This document shows, in pieces, positions 23,791-35,646 of a DNA stretch of 64,000 bases. The position numbers were made by a program, and so were the translations under genes. Every line of letters begins with the position of its first letter. The first letter of the stretch is position 1. Source of the stretch: Adenophora triphylla var. japonica (Eukaryota > Streptophyta > Magnoliopsida > Asterales > Campanulaceae); the NCBI GenBank assembly GCA_022495995.1, contig JAFEMH010001350.1:424328-488327 (forward strand). The letters are read 5' to 3'. The notes under the pieces are model-generated. The model saw only the letters and a program-made list of their open reading frames with translations. It ran no database searches and had not been told where the DNA came from.

Positions 23791-24049
23791 CATGCCACTA
23801 ACCGTTTTTGGCACCAACTTGCCGTTCAGGAACCTTCCAAGGTAATTCCTCTTAGGTCCAAAATGGTTTAATTTACTGTAGGTCCTTTTGCCTGGAAAAA
23901 TGACTTAAAAGCACTTCCTTCACAAAAACTTATAAAAAGTTTTCGGAAGTCTCGGAACGGACCGGGAATTTACCAAAACGCCCCTAGTGCATATTTATTT
24001 CACTAAAAGGCACTTATAAAGGGTCTCGAATTGGATTGGCGTACTCACA

Positions 24050-24242
24050 GGCGGTAGTGGAAAGTTGTCCCAATTATTCACTCCGTAGTTGTAGATCGAG
24101 TTCACTTGCCTTTGGACGGTATTCACTCGACCTTGAATATCATTTCAGAAATATTGAAGTTCTTGGGAGAAATTTTTTAATTGGGTAAGGATTTGGTTGG
24201 TTTTGAGTGCCATTTCATCTTCCGACAATGACGCCGAAAAAC
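24050..24242 (-). mobile_element. H-family internal fragment next to a second primer site
   Basis: It matches 35455-35646 closely. It includes a degraded primer site at 24219-24236 (the intact one is at 35623-35640). So the H LTR at 24243 has a primer site on its left and a polypurine tract on its right, as expected if it is shared by two tandem H units. E5 cuts the left unit. Confidence 0.75.
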
Positions 24243-26168
24243 TGTTCGTTTCAAACCTAACGGTTCTTTTAAATACCGCAAGTGCACGGGCTATAAGAGT
24301 ATAGCTAATGAGAGTACGGGCTCGATCCCACAAAGACAGGGTTTACTTTTAAACAATATTTGTATTTACGATGAATAGAAATAAGATTGGGAGAAATATG
24401 ATTTGGTTTGAGAAAATACTAGACACATACAAAACTACTCATACTTATAATAAAAGTGTTCTCGGGATTGGGATTCGAGCAACATATATTCATCAAGTAA
24501 TCACGCTTTTAAATAAAGGTTTTCATCAAAATAACAAGGATGGTACATTCAACCTATACTACTTCTCACGATCAGTAGTATTTGTATTCTTCACTAATTA
24601 TGCCCTATCTCTCGATGACCCACAATTAGCAAGAATCCATTAATGCTTATAAAGTCCACATACTTTCCATTCAAGGAACATCCCTAGGCCATTTAACTAC
24701 TCTCGTGATTAATGAAACCCAGTTTACTTCGTATGGTTCGGCTAACCGAGATTCACAGCTACGTCCTTCTCTCGATTAACTAGGATTCATACAAATACAA
24801 ACGTCCTTATATTTGTAGGCATTTAAGAATGATATGAAGAAATTGTTTTAAGATGAAAATGTCATAAATCAAGGATGGTATGCTAAGTTGTGCTGACTAC
24901 TTATTGGTGAGGGACTAGCACATGTATTTTAAGACTAACACGACCTATCTCTTGAAGGTTCCGTTTAAGGTACTCCCGCCTGTCACGTGCGGGCAACTTG
25001 GCTTACCTCTCGAGGGTTCTGTATAAGTCAAAATCCGTTAAGTTCAAGTTATTCTCCACTAAAGGATCATCTCTAGGTCATTAAACTACACTTGTGATTA
25101 ACGAAGCCTAGTTCAATTCATAGGATTTCGCTAACCAGATCTTCTCTTGATTAACTAAAAGTATATAACCAAGGACGTCTCCCTATTGTAAGCATTAAGA
25201 ACGATTTGAAAAGAATTGATTTGACATGAAGAAGAAACATGAATTATAAAGATGAATAAATAATTATCGAGTTTTAAACCCCAAAAACTTGTAGGATTAC
25301 TTCCTTAGCCATTGAAATTATCATAAAATGATAAGAAATAAGCATGGAAATATAAATAAGGAAAGAGATACTTATTCTTTTCATTGTAGAAGAGACAAAG
25401 GCTGGAAAGGCATCTTCCATATTGTATTTCACAATCTTCAAAGGTGTACAAGAACTCTAAAGAACCATTGACAATTCTTTTATGAATTGTGTATAAATAT
25501 GTTGCTAGAGTATTTTACTATTGATTCTAGATAAGTTCTGATCCATCTTGGATGATTTTGGATCCATCTGGATGTCTAAAACTGGTTACAATGGCCTCTT
25601 TATATAGGTAAATGTTTGAAAGGTTGTGAATTTTCCAAAAGCTTTCTTCAAAAGGTGCCTTTTTAGCCTGGTAACAGTAAGTGCACGGCCGTGCGTTGTA
25701 ACATGCACGGCCGTGCAAGCCTTGGCGCCAAATTTCCTTTAGAACCGTCTTGAATGCACGGCCTCTCTACTTTTTGCTACACGGCCGCTCCTTCCTCTCT
25801 TGCACGGCCGCTCCAGATTTGAAGACACGGTCGCTCAAATGACTTAGGGTCATTTTGGCTTGACAGGAGGCAATTGCACGGCCGCTCCTATATATAGAGC
25901 ACGGCCGCTCCAACTGAGATTAGTCCTGGATGATCATTTTGAAGTTGTCCCTTCCTTAGCTTTGATCCCTTAGATATTTTCCAAGCTTTATTTGTTCCAG
26001 AAATCAACTTAAAAACCTGTATAAATGCTCAAACACACCAACAAGCATAAATCGAAGATATAGAACAAAAGAGGCTAAATTATACTAAATGAAGACTAAA
26101 TGGGAATAAAAACTAAGTAAATGATATAGATATAATGCTATAAATGACTATAGAATAGCCATTTATCA
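24243..26168 (-). repeat. H-family LTR, complete
   Basis: On the - strand it begins TGATAAATGGC (26168) and ends AAACGAACA (24243), 1926 bases. Further copies are 35647-36827 and 15606-16293. It contains the phrase AAATACCGCAAGTGCACGG typical of plant gypsy LTR ends, and GC-rich CACGGCCGCTCC repeats at 25757-25915. Confidence 0.85.
25598..25915 (-). promoter_or_regulatory. H LTR promoter: TATA box and GCACGGCCGTGC palindromes
   Basis: On the - strand CTATATAAAG (about 25598-25606) is a TATA box. Upstream are GCACGGCCGTGC (25683-25694) and TGCACGGCCGTGCA (25704-25717), then six CACGGCCGCTCC-like words (25757-25915). Confidence 0.65.
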
Positions 26169-26825
26169 AACTCCCCCACACTAAATCCTTGCTTGTCCCC
26201 AAGCAAGATTAAGATAAAAAGATGGAGAGGGAGGAAAAATGCAAATGATACAAACATAAAGTTGGATCCCTCAGAAAATAAATAAATGTTACAAGCCTTT
26301 ATTGCCATGAAGATTTTGTCTTTATCCACCTATTCATACTTTTTATAACCTTAAAGATCATTAGAAAGAGGTTTAGAAAGATAATTAAGAGAGCAATTTT
26401 GAGAACAATAAATTACTATAACATAAATAGAATTTGACTAAGCAAAGCATAATGTAGAGAAGGATGAACCTTTGGATCATAATCTTGGTATAAAGAAAAT
26501 TTCACTCTTTAGAGTGCTATGTGAAAAAGGGCTTATTGCTTAAAATGTACGAATAAGAAGAATGATCATTTATTCACAAACTAGAAGTATTCATAGGAAT
26601 CGAGATGCACTTTTGAATCACAAAGATGGAAATGGAGGATGATAGTGGAATATTTATCAAGGCTTAACAAATTATCTTATTTATACGTGTTAAAGTTGCA
26701 AAAGATTTAAGTGATTTTGAACCTTTCAAGTAGGATACAGTGTGGCAGCGAACCCCATGTTTCTAATACTTACTTCAAACATATTTATATACTATTTCCA
26801 TTTAGCAAGAGTGCATCGTCACAGC
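26169..26825 (-). mobile_element. H internal region, 3' part
   Basis: It starts (as read on +) AACTCCCCCACACT, which on the - strand is the polypurine tract AGTGTGGGGGAGTT directly before the 3' LTR. The rest is AT-rich with no gene. The copia insertion interrupts it at ACAGC (26821-26825). Confidence 0.75.
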
Positions 26826-28296
26826 TGTTGGTGTAGTGCCCTAGGCGTTTAGTTATATTTGACTTATTATCTAAACCGCTATGTAATCGTCTTTATCATT
26901 TATTATAGAGAAAGTATTATTTGGTTCATTGTATGTTTTGCATGTTTATTATATTGAACTGCGTCCCTATTTGTTGAGAACAACTAGTATAAGTTGGTAG
27001 TGGATAATCACGAAGATGATTATATGCATGTGATACACATTACACTTATGGATACTTGCTAGAGAACAAGTATTGGACATGACATACCAATGAGATTTAT
27101 GAAATGGTCAATAGTCATATATGTCATGAATAAATCTCATGATAGTCGTATCATTGAATCCTTATGAAGAGAGATGTTTGATTGGGCCCCTCGATGAATG
27201 ATGTTGATGAAATGTGTGGCCACACTCAAGTGATTTGATAGAGATCAATGCATTTGGATTATCAACATATTCAGAATCGAGAAAGCATTGAACGGAATTA
27301 GTTGACATAAACCATGACTCATGTTCAATTTGACATTGTGGACAAAGGGATTATGACATTGGATCTATTGAGGAATCAAGTCTTGATGTTATATTAATTG
27401 GGTGGACATAATGATTTGCTAGAAGTCACTTATGTATTGTGAGGTCGATGTTTCGACTCACTACCAACATAATATAATTCCTTTTGGGTCACACACAAAG
27501 AACGAATTTGATTCGGGCTGAAATTATGGATTCTGGAGTCATGGGCGACCACTGAGATTCTGCATGGGTGACCGCTCATAAGTCAACAGTTGACTTGGGC
27601 GACCGCTCAAAGGGATGTGGGCAACCGCTTATGAGTATTTCGAAAATTGGCGTGAAAGACTGTACAGGTGGGTGACCGCCCATGTGAGATTTTCGAAGAA
27701 GGATAAAAGCGCTGTACAACTGGGCGACCGCCCAACCCTTGGTGGGCGACCGCCCAGGTCCCGTTTCAGCAATCCATTTTTGCTTCGGAAAAGGATTTTT
27801 CTCCCTAATTGTTAGGGCTATTTGTATAAATAGGTCCTTTTTCCCTAGCTATCACACACAAATTTAGGGCTTTTAGAAACACAAATTCCTTGATTTTGAT
27901 TGAGAATCAAAGATCAAAACACCCTAGATTCAATTCCATAATCAGCCATAGATTATTGAAAAGTGTTTCAATAATCAATAGGATCATCTAGCAATCCAAC
28001 AAGAAGGTGTTCTTGGTTCGTTCGCGTGTGGATTACCATTAGAGGGTGGTTACGTAATCACCTAAGGCTTGGATCAATTCATCACATTGAAGAACAAGGA
28101 GAAGATCAAAACCTTCATCAACAATTTTGATATTTGATTTTCAGATTCGAATTCAAGTTAAACTTTATCGCATTCAAGGTATGTAAATTCTATCTCATAT
28201 TAATTTCTAATCTCTTCATGCTAGACGGATCTTAGGGCTAGGGATTTGATTTTAAAATTAAATCTTCCGCTGCGTTTGTAACCCCAAAACCCAATA
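26826..28296 (+). repeat. Copia 5' LTR
   Basis: It begins TGTTGGTGTAGTG and ends CCCAATA; the 3' LTR ends CCCAACA, so the terminal CA has mutated to TA. 1471 bases. Confidence 0.95.
27543..27833 (+). promoter_or_regulatory. Copia LTR promoter: GGGCGACCGCCC cluster and TATA box
   Basis: Eight or so words of the form GGGCGACCGCYC lie between 27543 and 27757; TGGGCGACCGCCCA at 27721-27734 and 27743-27756 are perfect 6-base stems around AC. GTATAAATAG at 27824-27833 is the TATA box. The 3' LTR has the same cluster (34023-34236). Confidence 0.65.
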
Positions 28297-28297
28297 G

Positions 28298-28311
28298 TGG
28301 TAACAGAGCTC
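28298..28311 (+). other. Copia primer binding site
   Basis: TGGTAACAGAGCTC lies one base after the 5' LTR. It is close to the initiator tRNA-Met complement (TGGTATCAGAGC) used by most plant copia elements. Confidence 0.9.
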
Positions 28312-29175
28312 TGTCTTGCCATGATTAGGATTGAAATTGCATGCTAGATTTAATATGTTTATTTGCTACCATGTGATATGAAATAGATCTAGATTCCATG
28401 TGTTTTGTTTCTATGAAAAACAAGTATATGTGATATGCCATGATTCATGATTAATGATTAATTAATTAGATTAGTTTATCACATAGGTTATTAATCTATT
28501 AATATGATTATTTAGATTTGTAATTTCTCAAAATTGAATCAAATTGTTTGTATGATATTTTGTGAATCCCTATGTTTATGATTATGTTCACATGAGATCT
28601 ATGTTACAACCATGCGATGTTTTGTTACATGTTGAAAACCTTCTAAATATTTAAGTCTTATGCCATTCCTTGATTAGAACACTTGTGAAATTTATGGTAT
28701 TTTGATGTAGTTTCATCCATAGTTGGGTTCATCATTATATCTTAGTTTGTGATCAAGATAAGATCATGGTTGATGTAGTTTTAGCCATAGTTGGGTGCAT
28801 CGTTCCATGTCTTATACGTTTGAAAAAGGTTTTGACTTAATTGGTGCTTTCAAATAAGATTTGACCCAAGGCATAGATGAGATTTAAAACATGTTTTTGA
28901 CATATGATGTCTAAGGAAATCTCATAAAAAGATCTAAGAGTCATATGGTGATATGATTGATGTTTCTACCTAAATAGCTTAATTTCGGGTATTAGCCCAG
29001 TTAAACCGAAATTATGTGAAATATGGATCTTAACCTACTATGATTATATGATACATGTTTGTATTTGAAGGTGTTTAATTTAGTGGGAGTATTTATGAAA
29101 TACATTATTTGCTCTTAGATGATAAATGTGTTGATATTGATATATGTTTATATTGTTTGCATATTTTATTGTAGA
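28312..29175 (+). other. Copia 5' leader
   Basis: 864 bases of AT-rich untranslated sequence before gag. It contains a partly repeated TGATGTAGTTT-CATAGTTGGGT unit (28703-28735 and 28773-28800). I see no gene. Confidence 0.7.
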
Positions 29176-32100
29176 ATGGCTACACACAATAATCAACCCC
29201 TGTCACTGCGATCTGTCCTTGAGAAGGACAAGCTTGAGGAGAACGGTACAAACTATTCTGATTGGATCAGAAGCCTTAGAATTGTTCTAAAGCAAGAAGA
29301 AACTGTACGTTCTCAATGAACCTATTCCACCTCAACCTGCTCCAAATGCTTCTAGGGCTGATAGGGATGCACATAAGAAACATAATGATGATTCTATGGA
29401 TGTCGCATGCCATATGCAAGCCACTATGTCTAAGGCTCTTTAGAAGGACCTTGAGCACATAGATGCAGCATTTGATCTTGCTGAGTGCTTAAAGGAAATG
29501 TTCCAAGTGCAAGCAAGAAACGAGAGGTATGATGTAGTTAAAGCCCTAACTGCATGCAAGATGCAAGAGGGGCAATTGGTGGGAGATAATGTCCTTAAGA
29601 TGAAGGGTTACATTGAGCATCTCGATAGGCTTGGAAATCGGTTGAGTTTGGAACTCGCCACGGATTTGATATTGAATTCATTGCCTGAAAGTTATAGTCA
29701 TTTTATTATGCACTATCACATGACTGGCATGGATAAGAATCTCTCGAAATTGCATGCGATGCTTAAGACCGTAGAGATGAATATCAAGAAGCCTAAAACC
29801 GATACTGTGTTAATGGTTAACAAAGGTAAAGGGTTCAAGAGAGATGGCAAAGGTAAAGCAAGTATTGCTAAGCCTAAGGCAAAGGTTGCCGAAGCCAAAG
29901 AGGCTCCCAAGGCATCTCAAAAGGATGCGGTTTGCTACCATTGCCAAGAGGTTGGTCATTGGAAGCGCAACTGCAAGGCTTATAAGGAAGGCCTAAAGGC
30001 AAAGAAGAGCAATATGATTGCTACTACTTCAGGTATCTATATGATAGATATTTTCCTTTCTGTTTCTAGTTCATGGGTATTAGATACCTGATGTGGATCT
30101 CACATTTGTTTAAATGTGCAGGGACTGAGAAATAGGAAGCTACTCAAACAAGGTGAAGTTGACTTGCGTGTTGGGAATGGAGCAAGAGTTGCTGCATTAG
30201 CCGTAGGAACATATGATGTAACTTTACCTAGTGGCTTAGTACTTGTTTTGAACAATTTTTACTATGTTCTGGATTCGAGTAGGAATATTATTTGTGTTTC
30301 TTGTTTGGATAATGGGGGGTATAATTTTCTTATTTCGAATAAGAAGTTTTATATTTATTTAAATGATATGCTTTATGGTATTGCAAATTCATTTAATGGC
30401 CTTCATGTTCTTGATGTTGATGAGAAACAAAATAGTGTTGAAAATGTTTATCATGTGGATAAGAAATCTAAACCTAATGACGTGAACAACTCGTTCATGT
30501 GGCATTGCCGGCTTGGTCATATAAACGAGAAATGCATTTCTAAACTCCACAAAGATGGAATGTTAGACTCACATGATTATGAATCATATGAGATATGCGA
30601 ATCTTGTTTATTGGGTAAAATGACCAAACCACCCTTCACTAAGAGTAGTGAAAGGGCTAGTAACTTATTGGGCTTAATACATACTGATGTATGCGGACCA
30701 ATGAGTAGCATTGCTAGGGGAGGATTTTGGTATTTCATTACATTCACCGATGACTTATCTAGATATGGCTATGTCTATTTGATGAAGTCAAAGAGTGAAT
30801 TGTTTGAGATGTTTAGAACATTTCAAAATGAAGTACAAATTCAACTTGGCAAAACAATTAAAGCACTTTGATCCGATCGTGGTGGTGAGTATTTGAGCCA
30901 AAAATTTGACAATCATCTCAAAAACTGTGGAATTGTTTCAGAGTTGACTCCACCCGGAATGCCACAATGGAATGGTGTTTCCGAGAGGAGGAATAGAACC
31001 CTATTAGATATGGTTTGTTCGATGATGAGTCAAGTAGACCTTCCTATATCCTTTTGGGGACATGCATTAGAGACTGCTGCGTTCACACTGAACAGAGTCC
31101 CTACTAAATCGGCTCCTAAGATCCCACATGAGATGTGGTATGGAAGAAAACCTAGTTTGTCTTTCATGAGAATTTGGGGTTGCGAAGCTTATGTGAAGAG
31201 ACTTTTCTCTGATAAGTTAGAACCTAAATCCGACAAGGTTATTTTCGTTGGTTACCCTAAGGAAACCAAAGGGTATTATTTTACAACCGCAATGAGAACA
31301 AAGTGTTTGTTACTCGATATGGTGCTTTTCTTGAGAAACAATTTCTCAATAAAACATCTAGTGGGAGTAAAATTGATCTTGACGAAGTTCAAGAACCCGA
31401 AAATAACTTGGAACCGATAGTAGAGACTGAACCAGCTCCACAAGAAGTTGTGGAATTGGTTCAAGATCCACAAGTCCATCGTAGATCGGATAGGTTACGA
31501 TTCGCACCCGAGAGATATGGGTTTCTCATGTCGGAAAGTAATGAAGTAGAAGTCATTGAGAATGACGAACCTACTTCCTATCAAGAGGCGATGTCCGATC
31601 CTGATTCGGATAAATGGTTAGAAGCCATGAAATCTGAATTGCAATCCATGTCGGATAATCAAGTTTGGAACTTGATTGAGCCACCCAAAGGTGTAAAAAC
31701 CATAAGGTGCAAGTGGGTCTTCAAGAAGAAGACTGACATGGATGGGAAGGTGCATACTTATAAGGCTTGGCTTGTAGTAAAGGGATATAGGCAAACTCAT
31801 GGTGTAGACTATGATGAAACCTTCTCGCCTGTTGCCATGCTTAAGTCTGTTAGAATTTTGATTGCCATAGCCGCATATTATGACTATGAGATATGGAAAA
31901 TGGATGTTAAAACCACTTCCTTAATGGAAAACTGCTAGAGGATGTGTATATGACACAACCAGAAGGTTTTGTAGATCCACAAAATTCTAACAAGGTGTGC
32001 AAGTTGCAAATATCCATTTATGGATTGAAGCAAGCTTCTAGGAGTTGGAATTTTCGATTCGATGAGAAAATCAAAGAGTTTGGTTTTATCAAGAACGAAG

Positions 32101-33146
32101 ATGAACCTTGTGTATACATAAAATTCAGTGGGAGCGTTGTGCTATTTCTTTTGTTGTATGTCGATGATATCTTACTCATTGGAAATGACATTCCTGCACT
32201 TGAGACTGTCAAGTCTTGGTTAGGGAAGTGTTTCTCAATGAAAGATATGGGCGAAGCCGCTTACATCCTTGGTATTAAGATCTATAGAGATAGATCAAAG
32301 AGGATCATTGGTTTGAGTCAAAGTACCTACATTGACAAGGTTCTTAGAAGATTCAAGATGGAAAATTCTAAAAGAGGAAACTTGCCAATGGGTCATGGTG
32401 TTAATCTTAGCAAGACACAGTGTCCTAAGACAACTGATGAGGGAAAGAGGATGAATGATATTCCATACACTTCGGCTATTGGTTCTATCATGTACGCTAT
32501 GATTTGTATTAGACCCGACGTCTCGTATGCTTTGAGCATGACAAGTTGTTACCAATCTGATTCCGGTGAGAACCATTGGATGGCAGTCAAGACGATCCTA
32601 AAGTACTTAAGAAGGACTAAGGATGCGTTCTTGGTATATGGAGGGATGGAAGAAGATCTTGTTGTAAGAGGTTACACAGATGCTAGCTTCCAAACCGACA
32701 AGGATGATTTCCGATCGCAGTCGGGATTTGTGTTTATGCTTAATGGAGGTGCGATATGTTGGAAGAGTTCCAAGCAGATTACTATTGCCGATTCTACTAC
32801 TGAGGCCGAATACATAGCGGCATCCGATGTAGCTAAAGAGGCAGTTTGGATCAAAAAGTTCATTAGTGACTTGGAAGTTGTTCCAAGTATCACTAATCCG
32901 GTGGAACTTTATTGTGACAATAATGGTTCCATTGCGCAAGCAAAGGAACTAAGGTCACATTAGAGATCCAAACATATACTTAGACGTTTCCATCTCATTC
33001 GAGAGTTCATTGATCGGGGAGACGTTAAGATATGCAAAGTATCAACCGATAATAACATTGGGGATCCACTTACAAAGCCCCTCGCACAAGTTAAGCATGA
33101 TGGTCATGTGAGGTCTATGGGTATTAGATACATAGATGGAGCCTAG
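29176..33146 (+). pseudogene. Copia gag-pol polyprotein, disabled
   Basis: Start ATG 29176 (MATHNNQPLSLRSVLEKDKL). Gag follows with a frameshift near 29300, a stop at 29441 (CAG to TAG by inference) and the zinc knuckle CYHCQEVGHWKRNC near 29934. The protease site reads SSWVLDT-stop-CGSH: TGA at 30089 replaces the active-site glycine. Integrase: HHCC block (WHCRLGHIN...CESC), LIHTDVCGP, stop at 30869 exactly at the Arg before SDRGGEY (CGA to TGA), then NGVSERRNRT with the catalytic Glu. RT: CKWVFKKKTDMDG, frameshift near 31915, then YVDD at 32157-32168. RNase H: YTDASFQTDKDD, AEYIAASD, stop at 32961. End 33146. The former product is clear; no active polyprotein is possible. Confidence 0.97.
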
Positions 33147-33149
33147 TGC

Positions 33150-33159
33150 AAGTGGGAGA
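33150..33159 (+). other. Copia polypurine tract
   Basis: AAGTGGGAGA ends one base before the 3' LTR. Confidence 0.9.
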
Positions 33160-33160
33160 T

Positions 33161-34793
33161 TGTTGGTGTAGTACCCTAGGCATTTAGTTATGTTTGACTT
33201 ATTATCTAAATCGCTATGTAATCGTCTTTATCATTTATTATAGAGAAAGTATTATTTGGTTCATTATATGTTTTGCATGTTTATTATATTGAACTACGTC
33301 CTTATTTGTTGAGAACAACTAGTATAATTTGGTAGTGGATAATCATGGAGATGATTATATGCATGTGATGCACATTACACTTATGGATACTTGCTAGAGA
33401 ACAAGCATTGGACATGACCTACCAATGAGATTTATGACATGGTCAATAGTCATATGTGTCATGAATAAATCTCATGATAGTCGTAACATTGAATCCTTGT
33501 ATCTGAGATTATCATCGTCTTCCACATGACGAAGATAGTGTTTAATATAGTCTAACACTGTCTCTAATCGAATAGCAATAAGGGCTATGTTAGCACGATT
33601 GGAATCATGTAGGGAAGAACGATAAGTCAAGATGGGATTTGTCCCCCTTATGAAGATAGATGTTTGGTTGTGCCCCTCGATGAATGATGTTGATGAAATG
33701 TGTGGCCACACTCAAGTGATTTGACAGAGATCAAATGCATTTGTATTATCTCGGAATTGAGAAAGCATTGAACAGAATTAGTTGACATAAACCATGACTC
33801 ATGTTTAATTGGACATCGTGGACAAAGGGATTGTGACATTGGATCTATTGAGGAATCAAGTCTTGATGTTATATTAATTGGGTGGACATAATGATTTGCT
33901 AGAAGTCACTTATGTCTTGTGAGGTCGATGTTTCGACTCACTACCAACATAATATAATTCCTTTTGGGTCACATAGAAAGAACGAATTCGATTCGGGCTG
34001 AAATTATGGATTCTGGAGTCATGGGCGACCGCCCATAAGTCAACTGTTGACTTGGGCGACCGCTCAAAGGGATGTGGTCGACCGCTTATGAGTATTTTGA
34101 AAATTGGCATGAAAGACTGTACAGGTGGGCGACCGCCCAGCCCCAAGTAGGCGACCGCCCATATGGGATTTTCAAAGAAGGATAAAAGCGCTGTACAACT
34201 GGGCGACCGCCCAACCCTTGGTGGGCGACCGCCCAGGTCCCGTTTCAGCAATCCCTTTTTTCTTCGGAAAAGGACTTTTATCCCTAATTGTTAGGGCTAT
34301 TTATAAAGTATAAATAGGTCCTTTTACCCCCAGCTATCACACATGAATTTAGGGCTTTTGGAAACACAAATTCCTTGATTTTGATTGAGAATCAAAGATC
34401 AAAACACCCTAGATTCAATTCCATAATCAGCCATAGATTATTGAAAAGTGTTTCAATAATCAATAGGATCATCTAGCAATCCAACAAGAAGGTGTTCTTG
34501 GTTCGTTCGCGTGTGGATTACCATTAGAGGGTGGTTACGCTATCACCTAAGGCTTGGATCAATTCATCACATTGAAGAACAAGGAGAAGATCAAAACCTT
34601 CATCATCAGTTTTGATATCCAATTTGAGATTCGATTTTCAGATTCGAATTCAAGTTAAACTTTATCACATTCAAGGTATGTAAATTCTATCTCATATTAA
34701 TTTCTAATCTCTTCATGCTAGACGGATCTTAGGGCTAAGGTTTTGATGTTAAAATTAAATCTTCCGCTGCGTTTGTAACCCCAAAACCCAACA
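33161..34793 (+). repeat. Copia 3' LTR
   Basis: 1633 bases, begins TGTTGGTGTAGTA and ends CCCAACA. It is longer than the 5' LTR mainly because of a 151-base insertion at 33499. Confidence 0.95.
33499..33649. mobile_element. Insertion of about 151 bases in the copia 3' LTR
   Basis: It is absent from the 5' LTR at the matching point (27149-27151). It is flanked by CCTT on both sides (33495-33498, 33646-33649). It has no evident terminal inverted repeats or A-tail. On the - strand it is open (ILTYRSSLHDSNRANIALIAIRLE...). Its origin is unknown; it could be filler DNA or a small transposon scrap. Confidence 0.7.
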
Positions 34794-34798
34794 ACAGC

Positions 34799-35646
34799 GA
34801 ATGTCGTGCCCCGAGTTACTAAGGAAATAATAGCTTGTGCTTTTTTTTTGAGCATTAAATTTTGTTGCCTTGATTCAGTGGAAATGGAAAGACGGATTTT
34901 CAAGTGAAGGTTTGTGATTCAACAAGATTCAAAACGGATATGGATACTTCTAAGAAGAGAATAGACATCAATATTTTGAAGTGTACATTGAAGAAATACT
35001 TACAAGATTTCACAAGATAAAATAACCAAGTACTTGTATGATCCGAAAAAATTCATTTAATCAAACTATGCTTTTCTTAATAAAATCCTATATAATGCTA
35101 TAGTAATTTATGATGCTTTAATTATTTCCTAAAAATATCCCTATGTTCGTTTTCTAAGAATTTCTAAGTTATAGAAAATATGAAGAGAAAGCGAAAGGAA
35201 TTATCCTAAGGCAATTGGCAAGCATAAGGATAAGCAATTTTGTCATCATGGGGATTTTTTTTAAGGAAAAATATGATGCATACATATAGAAATATAAAAA
35301 AGAAATGCAACTAAGTTAAAAAGAAAAACTAAATCAAAAAGCAATAAAAAATAGATAGGTACCCCCCACACTTGAGGTAAACATTATCCTCAATGTTTTA
35401 AGGACATATGAAAGAGGGGAGGGTTAAGAAATACTTACTGATATGGCAGTAGTGGCGGTAGTGGAAAGTTGTCCCAATTATTCACTCCGTAGTTGTAGAT
35501 CAAGTTCACTTGCCTTTGGACGGTATTCACTCGATCTTGAATATCATTTCGGAAATATGGAAGTTCTTGGGAGAAATAGTTTAATTGGGTAAGGATTTGG
35601 CTGGTTTGGAGTGCCATTTCGTCTTCCGGCAACGGCGCCAAAAAAC
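34799..35646 (-). mobile_element. H internal region, 5' part, with primer site
   Basis: It carries the primer site TGGCGCCGTTGCCGGAAG (35623-35640, - strand), six bases from the LTR. The region near 35357 contains CCCCCACACTTGAGGTAAAC. No gene is visible. With 26169-26825 the whole H internal region is only about 1.5 kb, so H is non-autonomous. Confidence 0.75.

Larger units (their letters stand above)
16736..24049 (-). mobile_element. E5: pol-less Tat-like gypsy element, 3' LTR deleted
   Basis: On the - strand it reads 5' LTR (24049-22430), primer site, leader, partial gag, then 2.7 kb of non-coding sequence, antisense-gene scraps and the tandem array. The non-coding part 18000-19860 aligns by eye with E3 42400-43450, so E3 and E5 are one family. 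No RT, RNase H or integrase sequence is present. It interrupts H internal sequence; the right flank is GGCGG (24050-24054). Confidence 0.8.
22430..24049 (-). repeat. E5 5' LTR
   Basis: On the - strand it begins TGTGAGTACGCC (24049) and ends CATACATTCA (22430), 1620 bases. Its start resembles those of E1/E2 (TGTAAGTGC) and E3 (TGTAAGTACC). The partner LTR is missing. Confidence 0.85.
26826..34793 (+). mobile_element. Ty1/copia LTR retrotransposon, complete but disabled
   Basis: LTRs are at 26826-28296 and 33161-34793. The perfect 5-base duplication ACAGC is at 26821-26825 and 34794-34798. A tRNA-Met-type primer site, one gag-pol region in copia order (gag, protease, integrase, RT, RNase H) and a polypurine tract are all present. 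It is inserted in H internal sequence. At least four stops and two frameshifts disable it. I do not assign a lineage. Confidence 0.97.
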
